A stretch of 64,000 bases of DNA from Parapristionchus giblindavisi (taxonomy: Eukaryota > Nematoda > Chromadorea > Rhabditida > Diplogasteridae), in NCBI GenBank assembly GCA_943737045.1, contig CALSFV010000084.1, forward strand, positions 312,501 through 376,500, given 5' to 3'. The translations under genes were made by a program, and so were the position numbers. The notes under the pieces are model-generated. The model saw only the letters and a list, made by a program, of their open reading frames with translations, searched no databases and was not told where the DNA came from. Shown here one piece after another: positions 11,947 to 22,800 of the stretch (positions within the stretch are counted from its first letter, which is position 1; the number at the start of each line of letters is the position of its first letter).

Positions 11947-12238
11947 GAGCGTTATCTTTATCAATTTTCTCTTCATTGTGGACACTATTTCTCTGTTCTC
12001 TAACAACGAAACAGCATCTCTGGTATTTTCAAACTAGTAGATTACTTATAATTCCCACTAGCCGTAGACTTGCAAGTCTACGGCTAGTTAAAAAAGGGGA
12101 CCCGCGAGATTTGGGGTGCGCTATTGACATGAAGAACAGGGGACATAGGAAGCGACATTATCTCTATTAAACTACTATTTTGGAAATACAAGAGATTGCG
12201 CGTCGGAGAGACCATTGAGAGAGGTTACGCTCCCTTTA
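11941..12238. repeat. Family B fold-back split by a family F-like insertion
   Basis: The left half (CACTATTTCTCTGTTCTC at about 11980) and the right half (GAGAGACCATTGAGAGAGG ending CCCTTTAA at 12238) belong to one family B copy. Between them, about 12013-12196, lies a unit with inverted ends ATCTCTGGTATTTTC and GGAAATACAAGAGAT, resembling family F termini. Confidence 0.7.
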
Positions 12239-12266
12239 AACGCCTCATATACACTCATTGTCAGTT

Positions 12267-15200
12267 ATGGTGATTGTTCTACATCTCCATTATGTCATCG
12301 GAGCTCTGTCCACTTTCTGGAATATCGTCTTGGTTGTACTTGTGCTCATGAAGACTCCGCAATCATTCAAGTTCGTTTTATTTAATTAATTATTTAATTA
12401 ATTAATTAATTATTTATTTATTTATCGTAAACCACAAGGGTTCTTTACCTTTTTAATTTAGTTTGTTGTGTTTTCCACCAATAATTAACATTTTTCGAAC
12501 AGCTGTTATATTAAAAAATTTCAGGCAATTTTCCACGCTTGTTCTACAGGAAACAACTTGCGAATTAATCGAAGGGTTGTGTAATGCAATTTCCATGCAA
12601 AGGTATGTCTACCCATAAAATAATAATTTCTCGTATAGTAAAAGTTAAAGGTGATTCACGTTATTCAAGGCACACGAAGTCCTTTGAGTGATAACTTTTA
12701 AAACAATGAGTATTACTAGCAAATTATACTCGGACGAAACGCACACGTTAGTTCAAAATGCGAAAGAGATGGGAATAGCGGGGCAGAACGGATGCTGAAG
12801 GCGACTTTTTCCAAATCTGTGGTGCGCGGCTTGGTGTGTTTTCACAATCTTATAATTATGAGACCACAGTTCATTAGTCAGAGCGGCGCACCTCAGACAG
12901 GTTTGGTAGCGCGGCGGAGAGTGCAACAGAGAATCATTGGATCCCATCGCGCAGCACATCCGCTCTAATGCAACCCACCAAACCCGTCTGGCATCCGCCG
13001 CGCCCTCTTTATATTCTATCTTTTTTCTTCCACATCATACAGATGCTGAAAATGGGAATGCATTGTTGCCCTGCTATTACAGAGGCTGAACTAACGTGCG
13101 CACTTTAATGCGTACCAGAAACAGTGTAAAGGATTGCATAAGCGTGATGGCAATGTTTCATGTTTTTCGTGGAAACAAAAGGGAGATCACTTCTTCGTCT
13201 TGATGGACAGAACACTTAGGCGTCCCAAGACTTGAACAGATCTGAAAACGATCAATATTCAATATTTAATTCCTCCTAAATGTTCATCTGACAATGAGCG
13301 CATCATGATTGATTCCCTCTAGTTATTTCCGGCTGCAGGCATCAAGTAAATGGGGTTTGGAGCGGGTTATTATAAATAACGAGGAAATATGGGTGTTCTA
13401 TGTGGTCTCCATGCACTACATATATAAATAGAATTGAAAAGCACTTTACAATACAATACGATTACAATACGGTGACCTTTATCAAGCACGAAGCCCTTGG
13501 GGAGGGAACGGTTGCCACAACAGGAATAATTATTCTGGGGGCTCTGACAATGACGTACAAGGGGTGTTTTGAAATGTCTACGTTAGTATTCGAAAGCTTG
13601 GCTGCTACTGTATGTCGCTGTACCAAACAATATGGCAAGAATTGAGAATTTGCAATTTGCAATTGAGAAATTTAAAGATCATTTGAGAATAAAAATAAAT
13701 AAAATAAAATAATTAATCAAAAATAAATAAATAATTAAACAAAAATATTCAGAATTTAATTTCAGGCCTATTCCAATGTATGGCACAATTATATTCGCAT
13801 CCATGGGACTGTGCACGCATGTTTCATATAAATTCTGCTATTTCTGTGAGTGCTCGCTAAAGGGGCTGACACCTTTGTAAACGGTCTCTTCAACGCTCTA
13901 CGCTCTCTCGTTGTTAGAGAACGGAGAAATAGTGTTGAGGGACACCAAGAACTGCTTTTACTCTCCGCTCTGGCAACTATCTCTCTTACACTATGAAGGC
14001 GAGAGAGCATTGTCAGAGTTTCCCTGCAAACACTCTCTGCACAATTAAAACATATAAACACAATATTATATATATATATATAAATAAATAAATAACTCTG
14101 CTTTTAGGTCACGCATGGACCGTCGGATGGAGTGGTGCTGGCATGTTTCTAATCTTGATTCAACTCATTTTCAGGTAGTTTTATGAAACTGATATTTCTA
14201 CTGAGACCATTCATTAACTCAGGTATCGTCGATTGAGGAGGGTTTCCACGAGAAACATGGAACGTTGGCACCTCGCTTGTACGATCCCCTTTCTCCTGTT
14301 TGTGGTAAGCATAAAAGAGCATTTCGTCCGAGTATAATTTGCTAGTAATACTCACTGTTTTAGCAGTTATCACTCAAAGGACTTCTTGTACCTTGATAAC
14401 TCGATTTACCTTTACCTTTTTAAGTTATGAGTTTTATTTTAGCATGAGGAACTGTAAGTCAGAGAAAACGTTAGAGAATCAATAAACGATAATCAATCAA
14501 TAAATCAATAAACGCTAAACGCTAGAGAATCAATAACCCTTTCAGTTTTTTGTCTTCATGCAGCAGTCGCAACCGCAAGAGCTGAGTGTTGCTGTGGAGC
14601 AGGTCTTTCCAGAGTTCGCAAATCTTACCCTCAACGGTTCGTTTCTTAAAAATCTCTCAACATCGCAATTATTTATTATTATTTATTATATATTATTTAA
14701 TTATTTATTATTATTTTTATATTATTATTATTATTTGATCTCAGGGCACATCGAAGACAGCATTTTTCCTGTTCTCATTAACTTTATTCTAGCTGCAGGT
14801 ATATTTAACAATTTTTATAAAAAGTTTAGGGTTGCTTTCATTTATTTCTTTCTAAGTAAAATTCAATAGAATATTTTCATGAAAACATTATTGGCAACTG
14901 GAGAGAGGTGAGAGAGGGGAGATTTTTTGCTTTGAAAAAAAGCGCCCGTGTCTATTTTCACTCACAAATCAATACCTCCCAGACTGTATCTTTATTGCCA
15001 GGTCTCGTAACATTCTGGTCTCTGCTTTTCGTTTATCGACAAAAGTCGATACGAGTTCTAGCTTGTAATTACAAAAGTATGTCTAACAAATCCAATCTAT
15101 TACAAGAGGCATTCATCAAGGTCAGGATGTTGTTTCACTTTTTCTTTACTTTTTTTCTTTAAAAAATCGATTTTGATCTATCACTGAACATCATTGAAAT

Positions 15201-15925
15201 TAGAAGCAAAAAGTGAGCCCATGAGGAATAAAAAAAAACATTTATTCAGAGTGTGACCACGCATGTTCTGATATCCTTCATCAAACTATTTCCCGGATCT
15301 CTATACTTTATCGGGCAATACATCCCCATACACAATGCGGAACTGCTCGATTCGTGCATGACGGTTCGAAAAAATTATTGTTTTTGTTAAAATCAAAGTT
15401 TGAATAATCAAATTTAAAGGGGCTGACACCTTTGTCAACGGTCTCTTCAACGCTTTACGCTCTCTCGTTGTTAGTGAACAGAGAAAAAGTGTGTGCAATG
15501 AAGAGGCCATTGAGTGAGGTCACTCTCCCTTTAATAATTTTAAAAATTACTGCATTATATTATACGATCTCATAGGCAGTGCAACTGCAAGGTCTTCTCA
15601 GCGCCATTACCACGATCTTTTACATACCATTCTATCGGAAGTAAGGGAGGCAACAGCAATTTCAGAATTGTCTTTTCAATAATGGCACACCTCGAGCTAA
15701 TTTTACTCTCATCTCTGACAACGCTCTGTAGTAGACAATCAGCGAGATAGCATTACTAGAGCGGGGAGTTTAAATTAGCTCGGTAATTTTCTTACCTTGA
15801 TAAGATATCATATAAAATCCATTTTTTAAAATTGTCAATTACATGCATACGTTTTTTTCAGAGCATTTCTTCAAGCCATTGGTCTGTTCGAAGGATGTGA
15901 AAAACCGAAATCAACTTCACAATGA
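12267..15925 (+). CDS. Serpentine chemoreceptor, srd-like (7TM GPCR)
   Basis: Exons: 12267-12370, 12525-12602, 13766-13845, 14108-14174, 14223-14304, 14546-14636, 14745-14798, 15002-15120, 15250-15363, 15576-15640, 15862-15925. Phases join to give 305 aa. Srd receptors are nematode G-protein-coupled receptors thought to sense odorants or pheromones at sensory cilia. Evidence: TM1 with ALSTFWNIVLVVLVLMKTP, the PIPMYGTIIF and SYKFCYF blocks in TM2-3, FRYRR at the end of a TM, the FPEF...LTLNG loop, MSNKS...LLQEAFIK before TM6, and a terminal FYIPFYRKAF. The protein is slightly shorter than typical Srd (about 330 aa), mainly around TM2, so a missed small exon is possible. The ATG lies 2 bases after an acceptor-like TTGTCAG. 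Unlike the other large genes it lacks GATCTTT intron tracts. Assignment to srd rather than another Str-superfamily clade is moderately sure. Confidence 0.85.
12641..12745 (-). repeat. Family M fragment in srd intron 2, inverted relative to copy in intron 5
   Basis: GTTATTCAAGGCACACGAAG through ACTCGGACGAAACGC is the reverse complement of 14318-14400 in intron 5 of the same gene. The pair could fold across two exons. Confidence 0.7.
13856..14032. repeat. Truncated family B joined to family A fold-back, srd intron 3
   Basis: CTAAAGGGGCTGACACC through ACGGAGAAATAGTGTTG is the left part of a family B copy. It is followed directly by TTTTACTCTCCGCTCTGGC of a family A copy, whose right end is lost. 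Confidence 0.65.
14318..14420 (+). repeat. Family M fragment in srd intron 5
   Basis: Carries AGGACTTCTTGTACCTTGAT and the terminal TTTACCTTTACCTTTTTAA, with the upstream CGTCCGAGTATAATTTGC segment shared only with 12641-12745. Confidence 0.65.
15414..15534. repeat. Fold-back repeat family B, complete, srd intron 9
   Basis: TTTAAAGGGGCTGACACC at the left and GAGGTCACTCTCCCTTTAA at the right. The full hairpin stem is preserved. Confidence 0.85.
15680..15790. repeat. Fold-back repeat family A, srd intron 10
   Basis: GGCACACCTCGAGCTAATTT and AGAGCGGGGAGTTTAAATTAG are the two arms. Confidence 0.7.
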
Positions 15926-16754
15926 AAGCTGAGATATAGAAACACGATCGGCGCTACAAACTCTCGGCTTGTTTCTAGCCATACATCCTTACTCGAAAAA
16001 TGAAACTCATTGATCTCATAAATTAGATTAAATATTGTCACATGCAGTTCTTCATATCATTTTTTACCTATTGGGTAACGTAGAAACTTTGTTAGGAAAT
16101 CAATCCATCATAGATAAGTGATTTTTCTGTGTGTATTAGTTATGAAAATGCCGTAAGCTATAACATGGCAAGCATCTACTTTCCTCAATCTTTGTTGTTT
16201 GTTCATACGAATTTTTTTTTGTTGCAAAAATAAAACGGTCACTAAACATGATGCATAAAGTACAATACAATATAATATCCTTTATCGAGCACAAAACCAT
16301 ATGAGTTGGAGTAAAAAAAGGTAAAGACACAACCCGTTATTCGAGGCACACGAAGTCCTGTGGGCGATCACTGGCCAGTGGTAATTCAAGACTATTACAA
16401 GACTAAACTACTGAGTAGTCTGGGCGTGCTAGCTAACCATACAACCATCTAAATAATAATAATAATATTTATACGTATTCATGAATATATAATGAAACGC
16501 GTGTGATGAAAAAACGGAAGCGAAATGAATCAAAATGAATCGATAATGACGATGATAATGCAAAAAAAAACATTATGCTTATGACAAATCGGATAGCAAG
16601 CAGCACAACTCCGATACAATGTTAAATGAAAATAGATTATAGAAATAAATTTGAAATATCGAGGGCATACATTGATCATCGCATGCAGTGGCGCTGAAAT
16701 GCTTGACATCCTCTTCCCCTCGTTTTCAGGTAACGTGCACTCCTTCTCAAGTGT

Positions 16755-16827
16755 GCTTCCTTGGCGCAGTCGGCAGCGCGTCAGTCTCATAATCTGAAGG
16801 TCGTGAGTTCGAGCCTCACAGGGAGCA
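16755..16827 (+). tRNA. tRNA-Met (elongator), anticodon CAT
   Basis: A 73-base cloverleaf without intron. Acceptor stem GCTTCCT pairs with AGGGAGC with one G-U. The D-arm is GCGC..GCGC, the anticodon loop CTCATAA has anticodon CAT, and the T-arm is GTGAG-TTCGAGC-CTCAC with discriminator A. The A box (TGGCGCAGTCGG) and B box (GTTCGAGCC) for Pol III are intact. The first acceptor pair is G-C, unlike an initiator tRNA, so elongator Met. A T-rich stretch follows. Confidence 0.97.
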
Positions 16828-17009
16828 ATTTTTTGCACATTTTTGATTGACGCTGAACATATAGAATATTAAGAGACTAATGGATGCCTTATGCTTTTCA
16901 CTCATTTTTCAATTCACTAATCAAATATCAATTCAGTTCACAATTAAATGAAATCTTGAGTCTTGAACAAAAAAGAAATGGGATGTTCAGCGGATAGTTG
17001 AGATTCCTA

Positions 17010-17185
17010 TTTTCAGTATTTTGTGTTCATTCAAATGTCCGTACTCATGAATTCAACGCTGCCTTAGAATCTTCCTTTGATCCATTAATTATATTAAAGT
17101 AAGGCCATTCGAGTTCCGGCTAATAATTCGAACTGCACGTCTATCAGATCTAAACGATTACAAGGTGCACTCATTAAGATTAGAA
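17010..17185 (+). pseudogene. Decayed srd exon fragments, copy 1
   Basis: CAGTATTTTGTGTTCATTC aligns with the start of srd exon 6 (FFVFMQ). About 17100-17180 can be read as RVPANNSNC..RLQGALIK, matching the exon 8 segment RVLACNYKS..LLQEAFIK. Stops and missing exons show it is not functional. It lies just downstream of the first tRNA-Met and is repeated about 960 bp later. Confidence 0.5.
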
Positions 17186-17712
17186 TAATTATAATTATAA
17201 TTTCTATTTATCCTGTCAGCATAATATAAGTGGCCAAAACAGCTAGAGACAGCACCATTAGCCAGTCGATAGAGTTGCATAAAATCAAAAGAAATGAAAC
17301 GAAAACGATTAGAACAGTCAAATAACCCACTAGGCCTTTACATTGCTTCTCCAGTAACGTAAAGGCCTAGTCTGTTTGTTCTGTTTGGTAACAATCATGG
17401 CATAATACATAGTTTAGTAATACGGATAAAACCATGTATCTTTTTTTCCAATAACTAACATAGACAATTCAAACGGGGCACAGTATTTATCGCTGAGAAC
17501 GTAACAGTGAATTTCCCGATCTGGGGCGGTATTCTTTCGTCAATTTCGGCACAGGCGAAATATTTTTCGGCCAGTGACGCCTCTGAGACTATGAGGGACA
17601 AAGTCGATGACGGCCCGCAGGTAGGGAATGTCGATCCTGTCCAATGTCTCTTCAAAGGATTGTCATCTCCTTTCCACTCGTTTTCAAATAACCTTCACCG
17701 TTGTCCAGGCGT

Positions 17713-17785
17713 GCTTCCTTGGCGCAGTCGGCAGCGCGTCAGTCTCATAATCTGAAGGTCGTGAGTTCGAGCCTCACAGGGAGCA
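17713..17785 (+). tRNA. tRNA-Met (elongator), anticodon CAT, second copy
   Basis: Identical over all 73 bases to the copy starting at 16755, although the flanks have diverged noticeably. The perfect gene inside diverged flanks indicates selection or gene conversion. A T-run follows the 3' end and could terminate Pol III. Confidence 0.97.
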
Positions 17786-17967
17786 ACTTTTTTGCAAAAT
17801 TTTACGAGACAATAACTCAAAACAGGCATTGAATATTACAATGTAAACCAGAATAATGACATTTTGGCACTGCTGGCATTATAATAAATATACTTTTTCG
17901 TCAGATACTCAAAGGTCACGAACAAAATATTATAGAAATGGGAAATTCAGGGGATAGTGGAGTTTCC

Positions 17968-18136
17968 TATTGTCAGTATTACATGTTCATTAAAATGTCC
18001 GTACTCATGAATTAAACGCTGCCGTAAAACCGTACTGCGATTCATTATTCAAATCGGAGCATGGCAAAAGTTCTGGCTAATAGTACGGACTGCATCTCAG
18101 ATCTAAAACAATTGCAAGAGGAATTTATTAAAGTCA
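17968..18136 (+). pseudogene. Decayed srd exon fragments, copy 2
   Basis: CAGTATTACATGTTCATTA corresponds to srd exon 6. About 18063-18130 reads KVLANSTDC..LKQLQEEFIK, clearly related to the exon 8 segment of the intact gene. In-frame stops and loss of the remaining exons mark it as a remnant. Together with copy 1 it shows that the tRNA duplication carried srd-derived DNA. Confidence 0.55.
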
Positions 18137-19874
18137 CACTCTCTCGCTCTCTTACAACCGCTCTCGTTCTCACTCTCGCTTGTTAGTCTACGAGAGAGAG
18201 TTGTTAAAATGAAATTAGCATGGGGGTATTTCCTAAAGGTCCGTAAGACGCTTGTTGTTCACTGCTACGTAAAGATAAGCATTAATGGTATCCCTGAAAC
18301 GAATTTGAATCTTTGGTGCTCACGCTATTGTCCCTATAAAATGTACTTGTGTAATTGCTTTGCTATTAGCTGGAAAACGCAGAAGTATTCTATCGATCGA
18401 CACCACATCTTGATCTTATTCTAGATGTCAAATATTTATCGGGAAAATAATGCTAGATACAAATATTATCAAAGTGTTCAAAAGTATATTCTTATCAGTT
18501 CGATCACTCCAGATGCAATCGTGATTCATACCTAACATTCATTCATTCTATCGATTATATATTTCATTTTTTCGCCGATTATAGTTATATTCTTATTTAT
18601 TTATTTATTTATTTATCCATCAGTTAAAATCAAGAATAATGAATGAATGAAGCAATTAGAGAGTGATGGAGTCTTTGCATAACGGGGTTTCAGGAAAGTT
18701 CAATTGGAACTTGAAAAATATTTAAAATTATACCAACCCCGAGCGATCCAAAAATATTGTTGCATCGCATGTTGTTCTTTGGATCACTAGTATGTGGCCA
18801 AAAATATGGCAATTATTACGCACGTTTGTCGCCGGTACATGTAGATAGAATTATTGCATGTTTTGTTCCTATTTCGCGATGTTTCCGTTCCCAGATATCT
18901 AGTAAACACATGTATCCAATATATGCAGAAAATCGTTTTTTCTCTCATTTTCCCCCCATAAATTATTATGAGTATTGTTATTATTACAATGTAATGCAAA
19001 GTAGTATTAATTATTAAAATTTTGCGTTGTCAACTTGCTTGAAGTAGCTGCCATCCATAGCCTAACAGATCTATTACGTTGGTCTTCATTCCAAGCTTCT
19101 TCCTCTTCTCTCAATGTATGCCTCACTCCTCTTTATCTTCATCATCTCTCGGTTACACTGAAGCACACTCTTCATCTACCCGCAAAACTCTCTCTAATCT
19201 TCACGCCCTCTCGTCTCTCTGACTGTCTGCGCTCTCTAGTAATCACCCTCTCGCCTATCTAACTCTCTGGACTCTCTCGTGATCCCATTGACTCTCGCCA
19301 CTCTGACTCCCTGCACTCTCTCCTCATCCCGTTGTCTCTCATCACACGTACACGCTACACTCTCTCCTGATCCCCTCTTGTCTCTCGTTACCCTAACTGT
19401 CTGCGATCTCTCGTAATCACCCTACTCTCTCGTCTCTCCAACAGCCTGTAGTCTCTCCTGATCTTTCTCGTCTCTACAATCTCTCGTGTCCCTTTAAACT
19501 CCATCATTCCAGGTGGACTGAGTCCTCTCTCATTCGCTCATCCATCTGATTAGGGTCCTATTATTTCTATATCGGAAATCAGTCGTCACTGAATTCCCAT
19601 CATTTGCAAGCCTAGAACGATCGCTAAACCCATATAACTCTCTCAAAATTAACGCTATCTCGTTGGTCTGGTTTTGAAAAAGAAATCGCTTACACCGGAA
19701 TGCTGTGCAGTCACACTCGTGCACTGGCGCAGTATCCCGAACACTCCTAGTCTTTTGCGTGCAACTTTATCTTGTTGTCTAGTGTTTCAAGTCTCTCCAA
19801 TTGATCACTATCAAACATAGGCGCCAGATGTTCTGATTCGATATCGCATTGATAGATAAAGTATTCGGTCGGAA
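18137..19874. other. Intergenic: partial family A repeat and CT-rich minisatellite
   Basis: A family A half-element lies at about 18137-18238. From about 19080 to 19500 a degenerate CT-rich minisatellite repeats variants of CTCTCTCGTGATCCC and CTCTCGTCTCTCTGACTG. No gene is seen. The segment 19630-19720 shares AAAGAAATCGCTTACACCGG with stretches near 38380 and 58050, so it is a further dispersed repeat. Confidence 0.6.
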
Positions 19875-22800
19875 ATGCGTCGACGAAGCCAGAAGAACCT
19901 AGATGTGGTCAGTTTTTCTCAATCGTTATCATTATTAATTTCCTCATTAGATCTTATCAGTTGGCATTTTAACTAATGAAATTTGTTCGCCGTGCATGAT
20001 CAAAAGTACCCCTCCCCCTTATATGAAATACTCCACTTTGGCAACACTCTCTCGCTGATAAGGAAAGCGAGAGTGTGTTTCTAGAGCGGAGTGTTTAAAA
20101 TTAGTTTGGGGAGGGGGGAGGGGTGCCTTTCATCACGAAATATTCTTCTGCTACAATGAAATTTAGCGACTTTTTCACTAGTATGAAAATTTTTATTAAT
20201 TCAGATTCACCACGGACTCGTCTTGATCAGTGATGGACAGGGAAAGGGACGGCCATCCAGACTGCTGTTGACGAAAGGTAGGACATGAGGCAAGGACATT
20301 AGGACATAGGACATAAGGCAAAAGGCGAAATTAGGCATTACTGCATGACACTATTGTAAGAAATATTAGGGCATAACTGCATGGTTTATACAATATGTTT
20401 CATCTTTAATTCATCAACATTCGGCACACAATAGAGCAATGGATATTGAGAGATCATTGCAATATATGTACACAGAGATTAAATTTACCTGAATGCCGTT
20501 AGTTGGCGAACGATTTGCCCATATTCAGACAAATGCTAGCCTGTATATGGGCAAATCGGTGGGTTTTGGGCTACCATTTGCCCGAATGTGGGCAAATCGT
20601 GTACACAAGTATCGTAAGTTGGCAAATCTATTACCCATATTTGGGTAAGTTTGCTCTCAGTGCATATCGTTTCGTATAGTTATAAGGTAGAATCAGTAAG
20701 TGATAAGTCAGTTAGTATGTGATAATGAGGTTGGCTAGTTTTTTTAGTTAGAATATCTTAATGATAAGGAAGTTAGCTAGTTAGTTAGTTAGTTAGTTAG
20801 TTAGAGTCAGCTAGTGATCAGTCGTAACGAGTCCAACGTTTCGTTATTTCGGGAAAATTAAGACCATGTTATTTTTCATCCAAATTAATATCATTCTGTC
20901 ATGCATTTGTCCTAATACTCTTTATAAATACAAATAAATGAAAAAAAATGCAAATAAAATCGAAATCCTCATTGCAGATCAACTGTCCGTGCAGTTTCCA
21001 TGCGATCCAAATGAGGAGCCCACGCCACTTCAACCACAGGAAGAGAATCCAATCAGAACTGTAGTTATAAAGAGGAAGAAGGAAGGAGGAGGACTGGGAA
21101 TATCGATCAAGGCACATTTTCATACTACTATTGTTCGATTTAGTCAAAGTAAAGACAAAAAATCGATAATCTTAGGGCTTTTAACTATTAATGTTTCCTT
21201 TTATTTCAGGGAGGAACGGAAAACGCCCAGAATATGCCCATTATCATCTCGAAGATCTTTCCCAAGATGCCAGGTATATGAATACGGCTGAATTTAGTCA
21301 CTTTAAAGGCGCTCCCCGAGCTAATTTGAAAGTCTCCGCTCTGGCAATGCACTCTCACTTTCTTTGTTTACGAGAGAGTGTTCGTCCCTTGAAGATTTAT
21401 TGCACAAAAGATTATGTTTAATATAATAATAAATAAAATAATAATAATAACTTATAGCTGATGAGACGGGGATGCTCAAAATAGGCGATGTCATCGTGGA
21501 AGTGAATGGTCTTTCGGTTGAGGGAAAGAGTCATGATGATGTCGTTGAGATGCTCAAGGTACACATCAAAAATAGTATTTTTTTCTTTTACTTGCTCACA
21601 AGTTCACAGCTTTTCACGAATTCCTTCTAAAGAACAACCTCTAAAGATGACCACTTACTCTATTGTGTCTATGGCCTCTCATGAGTAGCTGATAAAATAT
21701 CTTGAATCTGGCAAAAACATGACCCATATGGCTCCATTGTGGGTTGGTTTTCACTGTATTTATTGATTTCCAGCATCAATTTTTTAAAGGGCGGTGAAGA
21801 AGTGTCGATCGGCGTTCGAGCTTGTCAGCAGATTGCACCGTACATGAGGTAAGCTTAAGATCAAAGATCAAAATTAAAAGATCGAAGATCAAATATTGAA
21901 AGATTCAAATTTGCTAAACTATTATTTAGATAGTCTAATAGTGATAAAAGCCTAGAGAAATGTGATCGATGTTTCGGCCCTTGTTCTACAAACCGACCAC
22001 TTTAAGATCAAAGATCATCCTTGCAGGAGCACAATGTCCCTGCAGCACACCGGACGGTCTGGCTCCGTTCTGGATAAACTCTACGAGCCCAATACTTGGA
22101 AGGTAGTGGAGAATAAGCGAAAATTTCTTTTGTAGTTTGATCTTTGATTTTTCCAGTGTACAGAATAATCGAAAGTGTCATTTGTAGTTTGATCTTTGAT
22201 CTTTCCAGAGTGTAGGACAAACGAAAATGTTATTTGTAGTTTGATCTTTGATCTTTCCAGTCCGCCATGAAGGCTCAATCCTCCCTATCCCTGTACGATT
22301 CTCAATCAATAGCATCACTGGCTGATCCAAAATCGGATCGATGGAAGACCATCACTTCTGTCTCGCTTCCAATGGCTTACGTTACGCGATATCTGTGGGG
22401 CACTGACACGTTGAGGTACTGCTTTGTTGTTTTTACTTGGAAGGTAGTGCAGGATAAACAAAAATGTAATTTATAGTTTTATCTTTTGTCTTCCAGTATG
22501 CAGAATAAACGAAAATATCATTTGTAGTTTGATCTTTGATCATTGATCTCGTAGTTTAATCATCAACGCTTGATTCCTTATTAGTGACGTGATCATTCTT
22601 AATGCATCAAGTTTTTGTCAAATGATTTGCTCGAACTTGTAGTTTGATCTTTGATCTTTGATCTTTCGATTCCAGGCAGTATTCGTTCGAAGTACGTGGA
22701 GTGGACGGTACCTCAACCGGTATCGTCCATTGCGAAGATGCAGCCGCCATGAACGAATGGCTCAATCACATACATAGTCACATTCAGGTTTTGTAGTTTG

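Larger units (their letters stand above)
6101..12266. other. Intergenic region between SOAT and srd gene
   Basis: No gene is supported here. Contents: the SOAT 3' UTR to about 6240; unassigned AT-rich DNA to 7200; a TATA-like site near 7325; a 20-bp direct duplication at 7978-8024; fold-back repeats of families A and B at several positions; a fold-back with AGAAAAATCCC/GGGAATTTTTCT ends at about 10136-10290; and an interrupted family M repeat at 10727-11040. Open frames here are short and not conserved-looking. Confidence 0.6.
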
